A stretch of 64,000 nt of DNA from an uncultured Alteromonadaceae bacterium (GTDB lineage: Bacteria; Pseudomonadota; Gammaproteobacteria; Enterobacterales; Alteromonadaceae), in NCBI GenBank assembly GCA_947501935.1, contig CANMXU010000020.1, positions 1-64,000 on the forward strand, given 5' to 3'. This document shows, one piece after another, positions 7,020 to 16,444 of this stretch. The notes below the pieces were generated by a model that was not told where the DNA came from, did no database searches, and saw only the letters and a list, made by a program, of their open reading frames with translations. A program made the position numbers and the translations under genes. Positions within the stretch are counted from its first letter, which is position 1, and each line of letters opens with the position of its first letter.

Positions 7020-7274
7020 ATGGAAGGTGTGGAAAATTTTGTCTTTTGGGTATTAGTAGCTGCGATTGTAATAACATGGTTTATTGCAATATTTAAAGGA
7101 TTTCGAAATAAGGTCTCCGACGGGCTATCTTTACTTCTCTTAGGACCACTAGGAGCCGTATTTATGCTGTATAACAGTAGCGATATAAGAGTACAATCTG
7201 CTTGTAAACAGCATCTGTTTTCTATTTTAGGTATATTTGTAGTCTCTATTGGTTGGGGTGTAATTTCATCCTAA
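7020..7274 (+). CDS. Small membrane protein
   Basis: This 84-residue protein has an AAAGGAATTGAA ribosome-binding region 5' of ATG 7020. It has three hydrophobic segments: about residues 7–26 (FVFWVLVAAIVITWFIAIF), 36–51 (GLSLLLLGPLGAVFML) and 66–82 (HLFSILGIFVVSIGWGV). I do not recognise the family. It is the only gene between the 32-bp attC-10 and attC-11, and its stop overlaps attC-11. Confidence 0.65.
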   Translation: MEGVENFVFWVLVAAIVITWFIAIFKGFRNKVSDGLSLLLLGPLGAVFMLYNSSDIRVQSACKQHLFSILGIFVVSIGWGVISS

Positions 7275-7369
7275 CAAGGCAATAAAGCGGGAAAATTTAC
7301 AGTTGGCTTTTTTCACTGCGTTCAACAATTTTAGCCAACTACAAATTTCCCCTTATTGGGGCGTTATGT
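7269..7369 (+). repeat. attC-11 integron recombination site
   Basis: 101 bp, from TCCTAAC to GTTATGT, with inner arms ACAGTTGGCT and AGCCAACT. Confidence 0.86.
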
Positions 7370-7577
7370 GCTTTAACTAAAAGCCTTTAAAATAAAAATT
7401 ATTTGGGTGTGTTTCGCCATGAAAGTACAGGTGCAATCACTAATAAGCTTTACGCAATTAAAGACATTTTTGCTGTAAAGCTATTAATTATTTCAGGTTT
7501 GGGTTTTAATGGCTCAAGGTTAGTTTTGGTCAAGGGTAACTTCGCCGTAGCGTATTTGTAAATCGCACCAAAGTTGC
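7370..7577. other. Cassette body without a recognisable gene
   Basis: About 208 bp between attC-11 and attC-12. The longest plus-strand frame from an ATG (7420) is under 15 codons. It may be a remnant, or carry only a promoter or small RNA. I see no diagnostic structure. Confidence 0.6.
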
Positions 7578-7676
7578 ACCTAACAAGCAATTAAACAGGG
7601 ACAAAAAACAGTTTGCGGTGTTTCGTTCCTCAACATTTTAGCCAACAATTTTTTGCATATTATTAGGGCGTTATAT
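7578..7676 (+). repeat. attC-12 integron recombination site
   Basis: 99 bp, from ACCTAAC to GTTATAT, with arms ACAGTTTGC and GCCAACAA. One arm is mismatched relative to attC-6 and attC-7. It is the last complete site of the array. Confidence 0.85.
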
Positions 7677-7678
7677 AC

Positions 7679-7876
7679 CGCAACTATTTTGCATTAAAAT
7701 AGTTTCTAATATTTGTGTTTTTTCTACGTTTATTAGCAAATTCTTTTAGCATTCGTTAAACGCAAATAGGGCATTCAACTCTGCAATTATTTTCGCGTTT
7801 GGCAATGCCCATTTGCTGAAAGAAGCTCGTTATGTTGCTTTCTTTTCGGATTCGTTTATACGTTGCAGTGGTTTTG
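7679..7876 (+). repeat. Non-coding cassette repeat, copy 2
   Basis: This is the second copy of the 3181–3375 stretch. On the minus strand an open frame runs from about 8070 to about 7760 without a start codon (it includes GIPFPPIDSIYWHCALAIDY and YIPKGGFKEGKTT). Its end aligns with the minus-strand frame of copy 1, so both look like decayed pieces of one reverse-oriented gene. No family is recognised. Confidence 0.65.
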
Positions 7877-8041
7877 CCTTCCTTGAATCCGCCTTTTGGG
7901 ATATATGTAGTGGCATAGTCAATTGCTAGTGCACAATGCCAATAAATAGAATCAATAGGCGGGAAAGGTATACCTGTTTTAGTAATAAATGGCGTGGTTG
8001 TAGATAGTTTTAATTTTGAAAAATCATAAAACTTAAGAAAA

Positions 8042-8048
8042 ATATAAC
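8042..8048 (+). repeat. Orphan attC half-site at the array end
   Basis: ATATAAC followed by AAGCAAT resembles the R'' end of attC-1 and attC-4. No matching R' (GTTRRRY) follows before the tRNA array, so the cassette array is truncated here. Confidence 0.5.
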
Positions 8049-8114
8049 AAGCAATACAGATGTTCTAATATCCGTAGGTAAGTCTCGCGTCATTTGTTAT
8101 TTAGAGTTTAGGGA

Positions 8115-8178
8115 GCTGGTTGCAGGAGCTTCTTATATTGAAAAAGAGTGAACTGATGACCTAAGGTCGATCATCCAA
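8115..8178 (-). other. tRNA-fMet-like remnant 0 (diverged)
   Basis: This is the most diverged remnant (TGGTTGCAGGAGCTTC on the plus strand, then GAACTGATGACCTAAGGTCGA). It is the last element of the array in the transcribed direction. Confidence 0.55.
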
Positions 8179-8215
8179 GGTAATATTTATTTAAACTCTA
8201 ATTTTAAAAAAGAAT

Positions 8216-8292
<77 letters not shown>

Positions 8293-8380
8293 TCCGAATG
8301 ACCTACATTGAGTAGGAAAGCCAAGTTGTTTTAATTCAAACTTAAGAATAGTTTCTTTGAATTCTAACATCATAAAGAAT

Positions 8381-8444
8381 TTGTTGCGGGAGCCACTTAT
8401 TTTGCAAAGAGTGAACTGACGACCTAAGGTCGAGCATCCCCACG
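8381..8444 (-). other. tRNA-fMet-like remnant 1
   Basis: On the minus strand it keeps a GGGATG start, then a short hairpin CGACC-TTA-GGTCG in place of the D and anticodon arms. A GTCAGTTCA T-arm strand follows with an enlarged loop, and it ends GGCTCCCGCAACAA. The CCA end is changed to CAA. Confidence 0.65.
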
Positions 8445-8478
8445 TAATATTTATTTAAACTCTAATATTATAAAGAAT

Positions 8479-8555
<77 letters not shown>

Positions 8556-8642
8556 TCCGAATGACCTACATTGAGTAGGAAAGCCAAGTTGTTTTAATTC
8601 AAACTTAAGAATAGTTTCTTTGAATTCTAACATTATAAAGAA

Positions 8643-8707
8643 TTGCTTGTGGGAGCCACTTAGTTTGCAAAGAGTGAACTGACGACCTAAGGTCGAGCAT
8701 CCCAACG
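8643..8707 (-). other. tRNA-fMet-like remnant 2
   Basis: Same deleted layout as remnant 1, with a few changes (GTGGGAGCC and TTAGTTTGC on the plus strand). Confidence 0.62.
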
Positions 8708-8741
8708 AAATATTTATTTAAACTCTAATATTATAAAGAAT

Positions 8742-8818
<77 letters not shown>

Positions 8819-8906
8819 TCCGAATGACCTACATTAAGTAGGAAAGCCAAGTTGTTTTAATTCAAACTTAAGAATAGTTTCTTTGAATTCTAACATTATA
8901 AAGAAT

Positions 8907-8970
8907 TTGTTGCGGGAGCCACTTATTTTGCAAAGAGTGAACTGACGACCTAAGGTCGAGCATCCCAATG
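8907..8970 (-). other. tRNA-fMet-like remnant 3
   Basis: Same deleted layout as remnant 1, with the CGACC-TTA-GGTCG hairpin retained. Confidence 0.62.
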
Positions 8971-9004
8971 TAATATTTATTTAAACTCTAATATTATAAA
9001 GAAT

Positions 9005-9081
<77 letters not shown>

Positions 9082-9128
9082 TCCGAATGACCTAATTTAA
9101 ATTAGGAAGCCAAGCTGTTTTAATTCTG

Positions 9129-9236
9129 TCTTAAGAATTGGTTGTGGAAGCCAAATTTGAAAATAAACATGACGACCTTCGGCTATTTATAAAGAATAGC
9201 CCGACGAGGTGAACTTTTAGGCTGCTCCATCCCGCG
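9129..9236 (-). pseudogene. Expanded tRNA-fMet-like element A
   Basis: About 108 nt. The ends match tRNA-fMet (CGCGGGATGGAGC at the start, AACCA at the end). The D-arm region carries a 5-nt insertion, and the anticodon arm is lengthened to GGGCTATT-CTTTATA-AATAGCC. The T arm also has inserted sequence (TTTATTTTC), and the acceptor 3' strand is TTCCACA, which pairs poorly. It is probably a decayed tRNA. Confidence 0.65.
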
Positions 9237-9323
9237 TCCGAATGACCTACATTGAGTAGGAAAGCCAAGTTGTTTTAATTCAAACTTAAGAATAGTTTCT
9301 TTGAATTCTAACATTATAAAGAA

Positions 9324-9388
9324 TTGCTTGCGGGAGCCACTTATTTTGCAAAGAGTGAACTGACGACCTAAGGTCGACCATCCCCACG
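9324..9388 (-). other. tRNA-fMet-like remnant 4
   Basis: Same deleted layout as remnants 1–3. The hairpin sequence reads GGTCGACCTTAGGTCG on the minus strand. Confidence 0.62.
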
Positions 9389-9422
9389 TAATATTTATTT
9401 AAACTCTAATATTATAAAGAAT

Positions 9423-9499
<77 letters not shown>

Positions 9500-9559
9500 T
9501 CCGAATGACCCTACATTAAGTAGGAAAGCCCTAAAGGTTTTAATTCTCTTTAGAAGAAT

Positions 9560-9652
9560 TGGTTCCGGGAGCCAGATTTGAACTGACGACCTTCGGCTAT
9601 TTATAAATAATAGCCCGACGAAGTGAACTTTTAGGCTGTTCCATCCCGCGTC
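9560..9652 (-). other. Expanded tRNA-fMet-like element B
   Basis: About 93 nt and better preserved than element A. The acceptor strands CGCGGGA and TCCCGGA, the T arm (GTCAG-TTCAAAT-CTGGC) and the CCA end are tRNA-like. The D stem is GAAC/GTTC, a compensated change from GAGC/GCTC, followed by a 5-nt insertion. The anticodon arm has a stem of about nine pairs with one bulged G and a 7-nt loop ATTTATA. It is the first element after the promoter. It is either a decayed tRNA or a tRNA-like RNA. Confidence 0.6.
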
Positions 9653-9996
9653 CGAATGGTTTTATCAAAGCGATAAAACTAGCCAATAACTGATTTAATT
9701 CTGTTATTAAAGAATAATTTTCAAGTGATAAATATCAAAATATTTTGTCTCCCTGAAAACGAGGCGTATCATAAGGATACCAAGTCAATATTGCAACCTG
9801 TTTTATGATTATTTTTGTGGTTGGTATAAATAGCAAGCAATGTGCTTTAAAATCAGCCAGCGCTGATGTTTTATGTCTATATTTCCCTCGGTTTTAAATG
9901 AATAAATCAGTTAAGCAGTTTAATTACATGAAATCAGTATAAGTCATACCGCTCTTTGTTTATAATCGCGACCATAAATTTGTCCGGAAATCTCAT
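9653..9996. other. Divergent intergenic region, tRNA array / rlmL
   Basis: It holds the tRNA-array promoter at 9768–9796 and a 16-bp AAAATATTTTGTCTCC segment (9737–9752), 15 bp of which are also in the palindrome at 44071–44144. The rlmL start region TCCGGAAATCTCATATG is at its right end. I see no further gene. Confidence 0.6.
9768..9796 (-). promoter_or_regulatory. Promoter of the tRNA-fMet array
   Basis: On the minus strand: TTGCAA, 17 bp, TATGAT, then the GC-rich discriminator ACGCCTCG typical of stringently controlled stable RNA. The transcript would begin about 110 bp before element B. Confidence 0.8.
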
Positions 9997-12129
9997 ATGT
10001 TTCAATTTTTAGCATTAACATCTCAAGGTATAGAAGTACTCCTTGCTGACGAACTTAAATCGTTAGGTGCAGAGCAGGTTGTACAAAAACCTGAAGGTGT
10101 TTATTTTTCTTGTTCTCTTGAACAAGCTTATCGTATTTGTTTGTGGACGCGTTTAGCTACCCGCGTACTGCTTAAATTGGCTGAAGGCAGTGCTTTAAAC
10201 AAAGATGAATTACTGGCAGCTGCGGCACAAGTGCCTTGGAGTGAGGTTTTCTCTCCAGAGCAAACTTTTGTGGTCGACTTTGTTGGCCAAAATGAAGAAA
10301 TTCGAAATACCCAGTTTGGTGGTTTAACCATTAAAGATGCGATTGTTGATCACTTTCGCGATTTGGGTATTGAACGTCCGTCAGTTGATAAAGTTAGCCC
10401 TGATATTGGTTTTCAAGCGCGTTTGCTTAGAGATCAAGTGGCTATTTACCTAGAGTTCTCCGGGCGTGGCTTATTTCAACGTGGTTATCGACGCGACTCA
10501 GGTGCGGCGCCGTTGAAAGAAAATTTAGCTGCTGCTCTTATTATGCGTTCGGGCTGGTTAAACGATATTACTAAGCCATTATTAGATCCTATGTGTGGTT
10601 CAGGTACTATTTTAATTGAAGCGGTTTCTATGGCTGCTAAACAAGCGCCGGGCATTGAACGTGAACGCTGGGGGTTTAGCAACTGGTTAGGTAATGATGA
10701 CGAACTTTGGCAAGAACAATTACATCAAGCGATGGATGAGTCGAGCCAAGGCTTAGCCGAGTTAAATATTAAAGTGCACGGAAATGATGTGGACAATAGG
10801 GTTATCCGCACTGCTGAGCAAAATGCTCGTAATGCTGGTTTAGCTCGCTTTATCGAATTTAACTGTAAAGACGCCAACAAGCTGGTCAATGCTTTTGAAA
10901 GTGCAGGTACTATTTTATTTAATCCTCCTTATGGCGAACGTATTGGCGAGTTACCGGAATTGGTTGAAACTTTTGTCGCTTTAGGTCAATTATTTAAAAG
11001 CCGATTTGCCAATTGGCGCGTAGCTATTTTAACCGCCAATGTTGAATTGTTGTCTATGTTAAAGCTCGCCAGCTTTAAACGTTATAAATTTAAAAATGGT
11101 CCGCTCGACTGTCAATTTGCTTTATATAACCTTGATGAAAAACAAACGGCTAAAGACGCGTTAAGCCCAAGTGCTTTGTTTGAAGAAAAAGACTCTGCTT
11201 TTGCTAACCGTTTAAAGAAAAATCTTAAGCACTTAAAAAACTGGATTAAAAAAGAACAAATTGAATGTTACCGTGCTTACGACGCCGACATTCCTGAATA
11301 TAATGTTGCCGTTGATGTTTATGGCGATTCAATTGTTATTCAAGAATATGCAGCGCCTGCAACAATAGAAGCTGAGAAAACTGCTAAACGTTTACAAGAA
11401 GTTATTTACTGGGCGCCAAAAGTACTTAATGTGCCAACTGATAAAGTTTCGCTAAAAACACGCGCGAAACAAAAGGGCACCAATCAGTATCAAAAAGCCA
11501 GTGTTAATAAACCTGCAATGGTGATTAATGAATATGGCGCGAAAATTAAAGTGAATTTGTGGGACTATCTTGATACCGGTTTGTTTTTAGATCATCGTAA
11601 AACCCGACAAATAGTTGCGCAAAAGGTAAAAAATAAAACCTTACTTAATTTATTTGCTTATACCGGCTCAGTGTCATTACAAGCCGCACTTCATGGCGCA
11701 GCTTCTGTTACTACTGTTGATATGTCTAATACCTATTTAAATTGGGCGCAAGATAACTTTGCTTTAAATAATTTAAATGGTCATAAATATCAGTTTATTC
11801 AAGCTGATTGTTTGCAGTGGCTTAAAGCGAATAAGCAAACGTTTGATGTGGTTTTTATCGACCCGCCAACATTTTCAAATTCGAAACGCATGGGGGAAAG
11901 CTTCGATGTACAGCGCGATCATGTTGCTTTACTTAACGATGCCATTAATTCATTAGCTCCAGATGGCGAAATTATTTTTACTAATAACAAACGTAATTTT
12001 AAAATTGATGTTGAAGCATTAACAGCTATTGGTTTAGTGGCAAAATCAATGACTGAACAAACCCGTGATAAAGATTTTCTGCGCAATAAACATATTCATA
12101 ATAGTTGGTCGATTAAACGTATTAACTAA
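9997..12129 (+). CDS. rlmL: 23S rRNA methyltransferase RlmKL (m2G2445 / m7G2069)
   Basis: This 710-residue two-enzyme protein matches the usual length of RlmKL. The N-terminal THUMP domain (about residues 45–155) is followed by the RlmL methyltransferase, with the SAM motif DPMCGSGT at 197–204 and the catalytic NPPY at 309–312. After a linker comes the RlmK methyltransferase, with LFAYTGS near 550 and DPPTF at 622–626. It modifies G2445 and G2069 in 23S rRNA during 50S assembly in the cytoplasm. It leads an apparent operon with the glutaredoxin-like gene (14-bp gap) and uup (3-bp gap). Confidence 0.97.
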   Translation: MFQFLALTSQGIEVLLADELKSLGAEQVVQKPEGVYFSCSLEQAYRICLWTRLATRVLLKLAEGSALNKDELLAAAAQVPWSEVFSPEQTFVVDFVGQNEEIRNTQFGGLTIKDAIVDHFRDLGIERPSVDKVSPDIGFQARLLRDQVAIYLEFSGRGLFQRGYRRDSGAAPLKENLAAALIMRSGWLNDITKPLLDPMCGSGTILIEAVSMAAKQAPGIERERWGFSNWLGNDDELWQEQLHQAMDESSQGLAELNIKVHGNDVDNRVIRTAEQNARNAGLARFIEFNCKDANKLVNAFESAGTILFNPPYGERIGELPELVETFVALGQLFKSRFANWRVAILTANVELLSMLKLASFKRYKFKNGPLDCQFALYNLDEKQTAKDALSPSALFEEKDSAFANRLKKNLKHLKNWIKKEQIECYRAYDADIPEYNVAVDVYGDSIVIQEYAAPATIEAEKTAKRLQEVIYWAPKVLNVPTDKVSLKTRAKQKGTNQYQKASVNKPAMVINEYGAKIKVNLWDYLDTGLFLDHRKTRQIVAQKVKNKTLLNLFAYTGSVSLQAALHGAASVTTVDMSNTYLNWAQDNFALNNLNGHKYQFIQADCLQWLKANKQTFDVVFIDPPTFSNSKRMGESFDVQRDHVALLNDAINSLAPDGEIIFTNNKRNFKIDVEALTAIGLVAKSMTEQTRDKDFLRNKHIHNSWSIKRIN

Positions 12130-12143
12130 GGAAGACGTCGTTA

Positions 12144-12374
12144 ATGAATATTAAGTATCATTTATATAGTAGTGAAGGTTGTCATTTGTGTGAACAAGCT
12201 TTATTGCTGTGTCAGCCGTTTATTGCTAGTAATGAGCTCGCAGTTATTGATATTGTTGAAGATGAGAAGTTAGTTGCTTTATATGGCGTTCATATACCCG
12301 TGCTTGAGCGCTTAAGCGATCAACAAAAATTATTTTGGCCATTTCAGGCCACACAAGTAAAAGAGTTAGTATAA
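12144..12374 (+). CDS. Glutaredoxin-like protein (DUF836 type)
   Basis: This 76-residue protein starts MNIKYHLYSSEGCHLCEQALLL, a thioredoxin fold with the redox motif CHLC near residues 13–16. It ends with a VPVL-type cis-Pro segment (YGVHIPVLERL). It belongs to the small glutaredoxin-like family often found between rlmL and uup in marine gammaproteobacteria. Substrates are not known. It sits 14 bp after rlmL and 3 bp before uup, so the three are probably co-transcribed. Confidence 0.8.
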   Translation: MNIKYHLYSSEGCHLCEQALLLCQPFIASNELAVIDIVEDEKLVALYGVHIPVLERLSDQQKLFWPFQATQVKELV

Positions 12375-12377
12375 CCA

Positions 12378-14312
12378 ATGGAATTGATCAGAATTAGCCA
12401 AGGGGAATTAGCCTTTGGTGAAGGTAAAATATTAGACAAAGCCGAGTTAAGCATTCAAACCGGTGAACGTATTTGTTTAGTTGGGCGCAACGGTGCGGGT
12501 AAGTCAACATTAATGAAAATATTAATGGGCATACAAAAACTTGATGACGGCCAAATATTAAAATCTAACACCATGCAAATTGCCATGTTAGAACAAGACC
12601 CACCTGAGTCTTCAGATATAACAGTTTTTGACTATGTTGCTCAAGGGGTTAAAGAAAACGCTGATCTTATTAAACGTTACCATAACCTTATTCATCTAGT
12701 TACCGAAGACCCAAGTGAAGGCAATTTGAATAAATTGGCCAACGTTCAAGAACAACTTGAACAAGCCAATGCTTGGCAAGACGAGCAGCGCATTGAACAG
12801 GTAATGAGCACATTGTCGTTAAATGCCGACGCAAAAATTTGCGATCTCTCTGGTGGCTGGTTACGTAAAGTGGCCTTAGCAAAAGCATTGGTCACATCAC
12901 CTGATATTCTATTACTCGATGAGCCCACCAACCATTTAGATATAAAAAGTGTGTTGTGGTTAGAAAACTTCTTAAAAGATTTTGGTGGAACCATCTTATT
13001 TATTAGTCATGACCGGGCATTTATTCGCGGCGTTTCTACTCGAATTATTGACCTTGACCGTGGCCAATTGAAAAGCTACCCAGGTAATTACGACCTTTAT
13101 ATCGAACAAAAAGCGCATGATTTACAAGTAGAAGCTCAGCAAAATGCTTTATTTGATAAAAAATTGGCAGAAGAAGAAGTTTGGATCCGCCAAGGGATAA
13201 AAGCACGTAGAACCCGTAATGAAGGCCGAGTACGTTCGCTAGAAAAACTACGTTTAGAACGTCAAGCACGCCGTGAAGTGCGCAATCAAAGTTCAATGAC
13301 GATTACTCAGGGTGATCGCTCAGGTAAGCTTGTCTTTGAAGCAGAAGATGTCGGCATTTCTTTTGGTGATAAAGAGGTAATCAAACATTTAAATTTACTT
13401 ATCACTCGTAATGACCGTCTTGCCCTCATTGGCGCTAACGGTACAGGTAAGTCGACCTTGATTAAAATGATCATGGAAAAACTAAAACCGACCAGCGGAA
13501 AAATGCGCTCTGGGGTAAATTTAGATGTTGCTTATTTCGACCAACATCGTGATGCGTTAGATCTAAACAAAACTGTGCAAGAAATTGTTGGTGAAGGTAA
13601 GCAAGATGTTATTGTTAACGGCAAGCCGCGCCATGTACTTGGTTACTTGCAAGACTTCCTATTTAGCCCTAAGCGCGCCAGAACGCCAGTTCGAGCATTA
13701 TCGGGTGGTGAAAAGAATCGACTATTACTGGCACGCTTGTTTTTACGCCCAAGTAATTTACTTATTCTCGATGAGCCGACCAACGATCTTGATATCGAAA
13801 CACTTGAATTATTAGAAGAAGTCGTTGCAAATTATGCTGGAACGGTTATTTTAGTGAGCCATGATCGTGACTTTGTTAATAATTGCGTAAATACGTGTTT
13901 GTATTTTGACGGTACTGGCCATATAAGCCAAATAGTTGGTGGTTATGATGACGTTGATAGTTATTTAGCGTTAAAAGAAACACAACGTGCTAATTTAGCG
14001 GCTGGTGTTAAAAAAGCGCCGGAAAAAAATAGTGCAGCTAAGACAAGTAAAGATTCAACCAATAAAGCCTCTGTTAAAGTAACAGCGGTGAAGAAAAAGC
14101 TTAGTTTTAAAGAAACGCGTGAACTAGAAGCGTTACCTGAGCAAATTGATACCTTAGAACAAACCATTGAAGAATTACAACAACAAGTAAATGCAGCTGA
14201 TTTTTTTAATAAAGACAGCGAATTTACCAATAATATATTGAACCAGTTGGCCGAAACTGAGTCGAAACTCGATATTGCTTTTGCCAGATGGCAAGAATTA
14301 GATGAAAAATAG
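12378..14312 (+). CDS. uup: ABC-F ATPase Uup
   Basis: This 644-residue protein has two ABC ATPase domains and no membrane segments, the ABC-F layout. First domain: GRNGAGKS at 36–43, signature LSGGWLRKVALAKA, Walker B LLLDEPTNHLD. The linker is Arg/Glu-rich. Second domain: GANGTGKS, signature ALSGGEKNRLLLARL, Walker B LILDEPTNDLD. A Lys-rich and coiled-coil C-terminal domain (about 560–644) is typical of Uup, which binds DNA and ribosomes and lowers precise transposon excision. The atypical first signature (GGW) is common in Uup. It follows rlmL as in Escherichia coli. Confidence 0.96.
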   Translation: MELIRISQGELAFGEGKILDKAELSIQTGERICLVGRNGAGKSTLMKILMGIQKLDDGQILKSNTMQIAMLEQDPPESSDITVFDYVAQGVKENADLIKRYHNLIHLVTEDPSEGNLNKLANVQEQLEQANAWQDEQRIEQVMSTLSLNADAKICDLSGGWLRKVALAKALVTSPDILLLDEPTNHLDIKSVLWLENFLKDFGGTILFISHDRAFIRGVSTRIIDLDRGQLKSYPGNYDLYIEQKAHDLQVEAQQNALFDKKLAEEEVWIRQGIKARRTRNEGRVRSLEKLRLERQARREVRNQSSMTITQGDRSGKLVFEAEDVGISFGDKEVIKHLNLLITRNDRLALIGANGTGKSTLIKMIMEKLKPTSGKMRSGVNLDVAYFDQHRDALDLNKTVQEIVGEGKQDVIVNGKPRHVLGYLQDFLFSPKRARTPVRALSGGEKNRLLLARLFLRPSNLLILDEPTNDLDIETLELLEEVVANYAGTVILVSHDRDFVNNCVNTCLYFDGTGHISQIVGGYDDVDSYLALKETQRANLAAGVKKAPEKNSAAKTSKDSTNKASVKVTAVKKKLSFKETRELEALPEQIDTLEQTIEELQQQVNAADFFNKDSEFTNNILNQLAETESKLDIAFARWQELDEK

Positions 14313-14333
14313 AAGTCAGAGCGAACTTATTAC

Positions 14334-16241
14334 ATGAATAATTTTTTTAAATCTCTATTAGCGTTAAGTATTTCAGGTGCATTAGCGAGTACTGCAAACT
14401 CTGCTGTTTATGAAGTGATAGATAAAGGCGCAGCAGAAACTCATAAGTACACTTATGGCCAAAAATTTAATAATGCTGGTCAAATGGGTATTTCAGGTAC
14501 TGAATTGTATAACTTCCCTGTGCAATATGGTTATTTTGAAGATGCTGATTACGACAGTATAGTAAATTTAGCTGCGGTTTATCATGATCAAACGATTGGC
14601 ATCAACGATATCGAAGATGAAACCGCACTGCGTGCAGGAGAACCTGTGCCAAATGATCTTTATTGGGTGGTAAATTATCTACAAAGAAATGCCGGCTCGC
14701 TTTTTTATCAACAAGTTGGTACTTCTATCGTAATGACCAACCTTGATGATGCTAATGGCACCGAAGAAGTGACTATATTTGATAGCACATTTTTACCTAC
14801 TGAAAATCCTGATGTTACTGTTGATACTTCACTATTAACAAACTCAACCACTGAGTTTATTAACGGTATTACCGACAGTGGTTGGATTTACGGTAATGCT
14901 TCAGCGCCTTACTTAAATTATTATTATGAGCCCGTTGACCTTGACCCTGATGATGAGTCACCCGTTGCTGACCCTTACGATTATTTTATTCGTGACTTTA
15001 CCACCCGTGCTTTTTTCTCTCCAGACAACGGTGCTACAGTCTATCCGGTATTACCACCTACTGAGGAAACCGACAACCCAGCTCGACATTACGGTGGTGA
15101 ATCAGCCATTATAGGTATGAGTGGCGATAATACATTCGCTGTGGGTTATGCCAGCGTTGCTTTAGATGAAGATAAAGTAACCTTTATTGAAAATACTGGT
15201 GATGATGACGAAACTGAAGAAGTTGAACCTACCGGCTGTAATGATCCTGAAGTTCTAGCTGTTCAGCCATTAGAACTTTGTATCGCACAGCAATTAGATA
15301 ATATGTATTATATTGATGCGTCGAAATGGACGATTGATGAGAATTTCAATGCTACTAGGGAGTCGTTAGGGATATTAGTTACCCCTGATGAGGAAGACCT
15401 TCGTACTTATGTAAGTATTGCTCAAGCAGTTAATAATCAAGGCGTAACTGTTGGTTATTCTCATGGTTGGGTTGATGAAGAAGAAACTGACCCAGCTGCT
15501 ACCGAAGCGCGTAACTTCTATGCAGTAATGTTTAAAGACGGAGTGGTGAAATCGTTTACACCTGATCATAGTACGCACTTTGACTCTCGTGCTTATGATA
15601 TTAATGATGAAGGTATCGCTGTAGGGCATACCACGACCTACATTAATGGTACTCCTCGTACGAAAGCCTACTATGTTGATACTAACGTTGAAAACCCTGA
15701 ATTTGTAATTCCTGACTCCTACTTTAATGGCGCATCAAGCACAGCTCGCGCAATTAACATTAACGGTAAGTTTGTTGGTGAAGGCGAAGTTGAAACTCAT
15801 AACGACAATTCAAACAACCCACGTCGTCGTGAAGCGTATCTATTTGAAATCAATGAACTTGATACCGAAGATGATGATAAGCTTTATAATTTGAATGATT
15901 TAATCAACACTTGTGAAGTTATAGATGGCAAAAAAGTTAGTACACAAAAATATACCATTGTTGAAGCACGTGATATCAACGATGCTAATGAAATAGCCGC
16001 GACCGCATTAATTGAAACAGAGCGTCGTGACGCTACTGGTGCAATCATGTATGATGAAAATGAAGATGCCTTAACTGAAGATGTAATACGAGCAGTATTA
16101 TTAGTGCCTAAAGATGGCGGCGAAATTGAAGAATGTTTTGAAGACGATGAGTTAGTTGAACGCCAAGGTGCTAGCTTTGGTTTGTTTGGCTTTTTTGCTT
16201 TATTTGGCTTAAGTTTTACTAGACGTTTATTTCAAAAATAA
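14334..16241 (+). CDS. DUF3466 family secreted/anchored protein
   Basis: This 635-residue protein has an N-terminal signal peptide (MNNFFKSLLALSISGALASTANSA) and an acidic mature part rich in Asp, Glu and Thr. It ends with a hydrophobic stretch followed by basic residues (SFGLFGFFALFGLSFTRRLFQK), which resembles a sorting-type tail. Repeated GxxxGYxxG-like segments (INDEGIAVGHTTTYI, INGKFVGEGEVE) are typical of DUF3466. The family is conserved next to uup in Shewanella-like genomes but has no defined function. It lies 21 bp after uup and is followed by a strong terminator. Confidence 0.85.
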   Translation: MNNFFKSLLALSISGALASTANSAVYEVIDKGAAETHKYTYGQKFNNAGQMGISGTELYNFPVQYGYFEDADYDSIVNLAAVYHDQTIGINDIEDETALRAGEPVPNDLYWVVNYLQRNAGSLFYQQVGTSIVMTNLDDANGTEEVTIFDSTFLPTENPDVTVDTSLLTNSTTEFINGITDSGWIYGNASAPYLNYYYEPVDLDPDDESPVADPYDYFIRDFTTRAFFSPDNGATVYPVLPPTEETDNPARHYGGESAIIGMSGDNTFAVGYASVALDEDKVTFIENTGDDDETEEVEPTGCNDPEVLAVQPLELCIAQQLDNMYYIDASKWTIDENFNATRESLGILVTPDEEDLRTYVSIAQAVNNQGVTVGYSHGWVDEEETDPAATEARNFYAVMFKDGVVKSFTPDHSTHFDSRAYDINDEGIAVGHTTTYINGTPRTKAYYVDTNVENPEFVIPDSYFNGASSTARAININGKFVGEGEVETHNDNSNNPRRREAYLFEINELDTEDDDKLYNLNDLINTCEVIDGKKVSTQKYTIVEARDINDANEIAATALIETERRDATGAIMYDENEDALTEDVIRAVLLVPKDGGEIEECFEDDELVERQGASFGLFGFFALFGLSFTRRLFQK

Positions 16242-16276
16242 ATTTTTTAGCGAAAGCACTTTTCTAAAAGTCACAT

Positions 16277-16304
16277 AAAAAAACGCCATACGGCGTTTTT
16301 TTTT
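16277..16304 (+). terminator. Rho-independent terminator after the rlmL–DUF3466 operon
   Basis: AAAACGCC-ATA-CGGCGTTTT stem with a run of nine T. It closes the plus-strand operon. Confidence 0.9.
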
Positions 16305-16444
16305 ATTTAAATTTATCTAACATTCAATTGGTTAATTTTTTGCTGGCTTTTTACATTGCAATAACAGCAAAACTTAACTATTCATTTAATGAGTGTGGAA
16401 AATTGTCACGCTTAACACAAGTTTAAATGGAGAGTTACCATATG

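Noticed and set aside
7020-7274. Holin or phage origin for the small membrane protein
   Set aside because: No neighbouring lysis or phage genes; it lies within an integron cassette.
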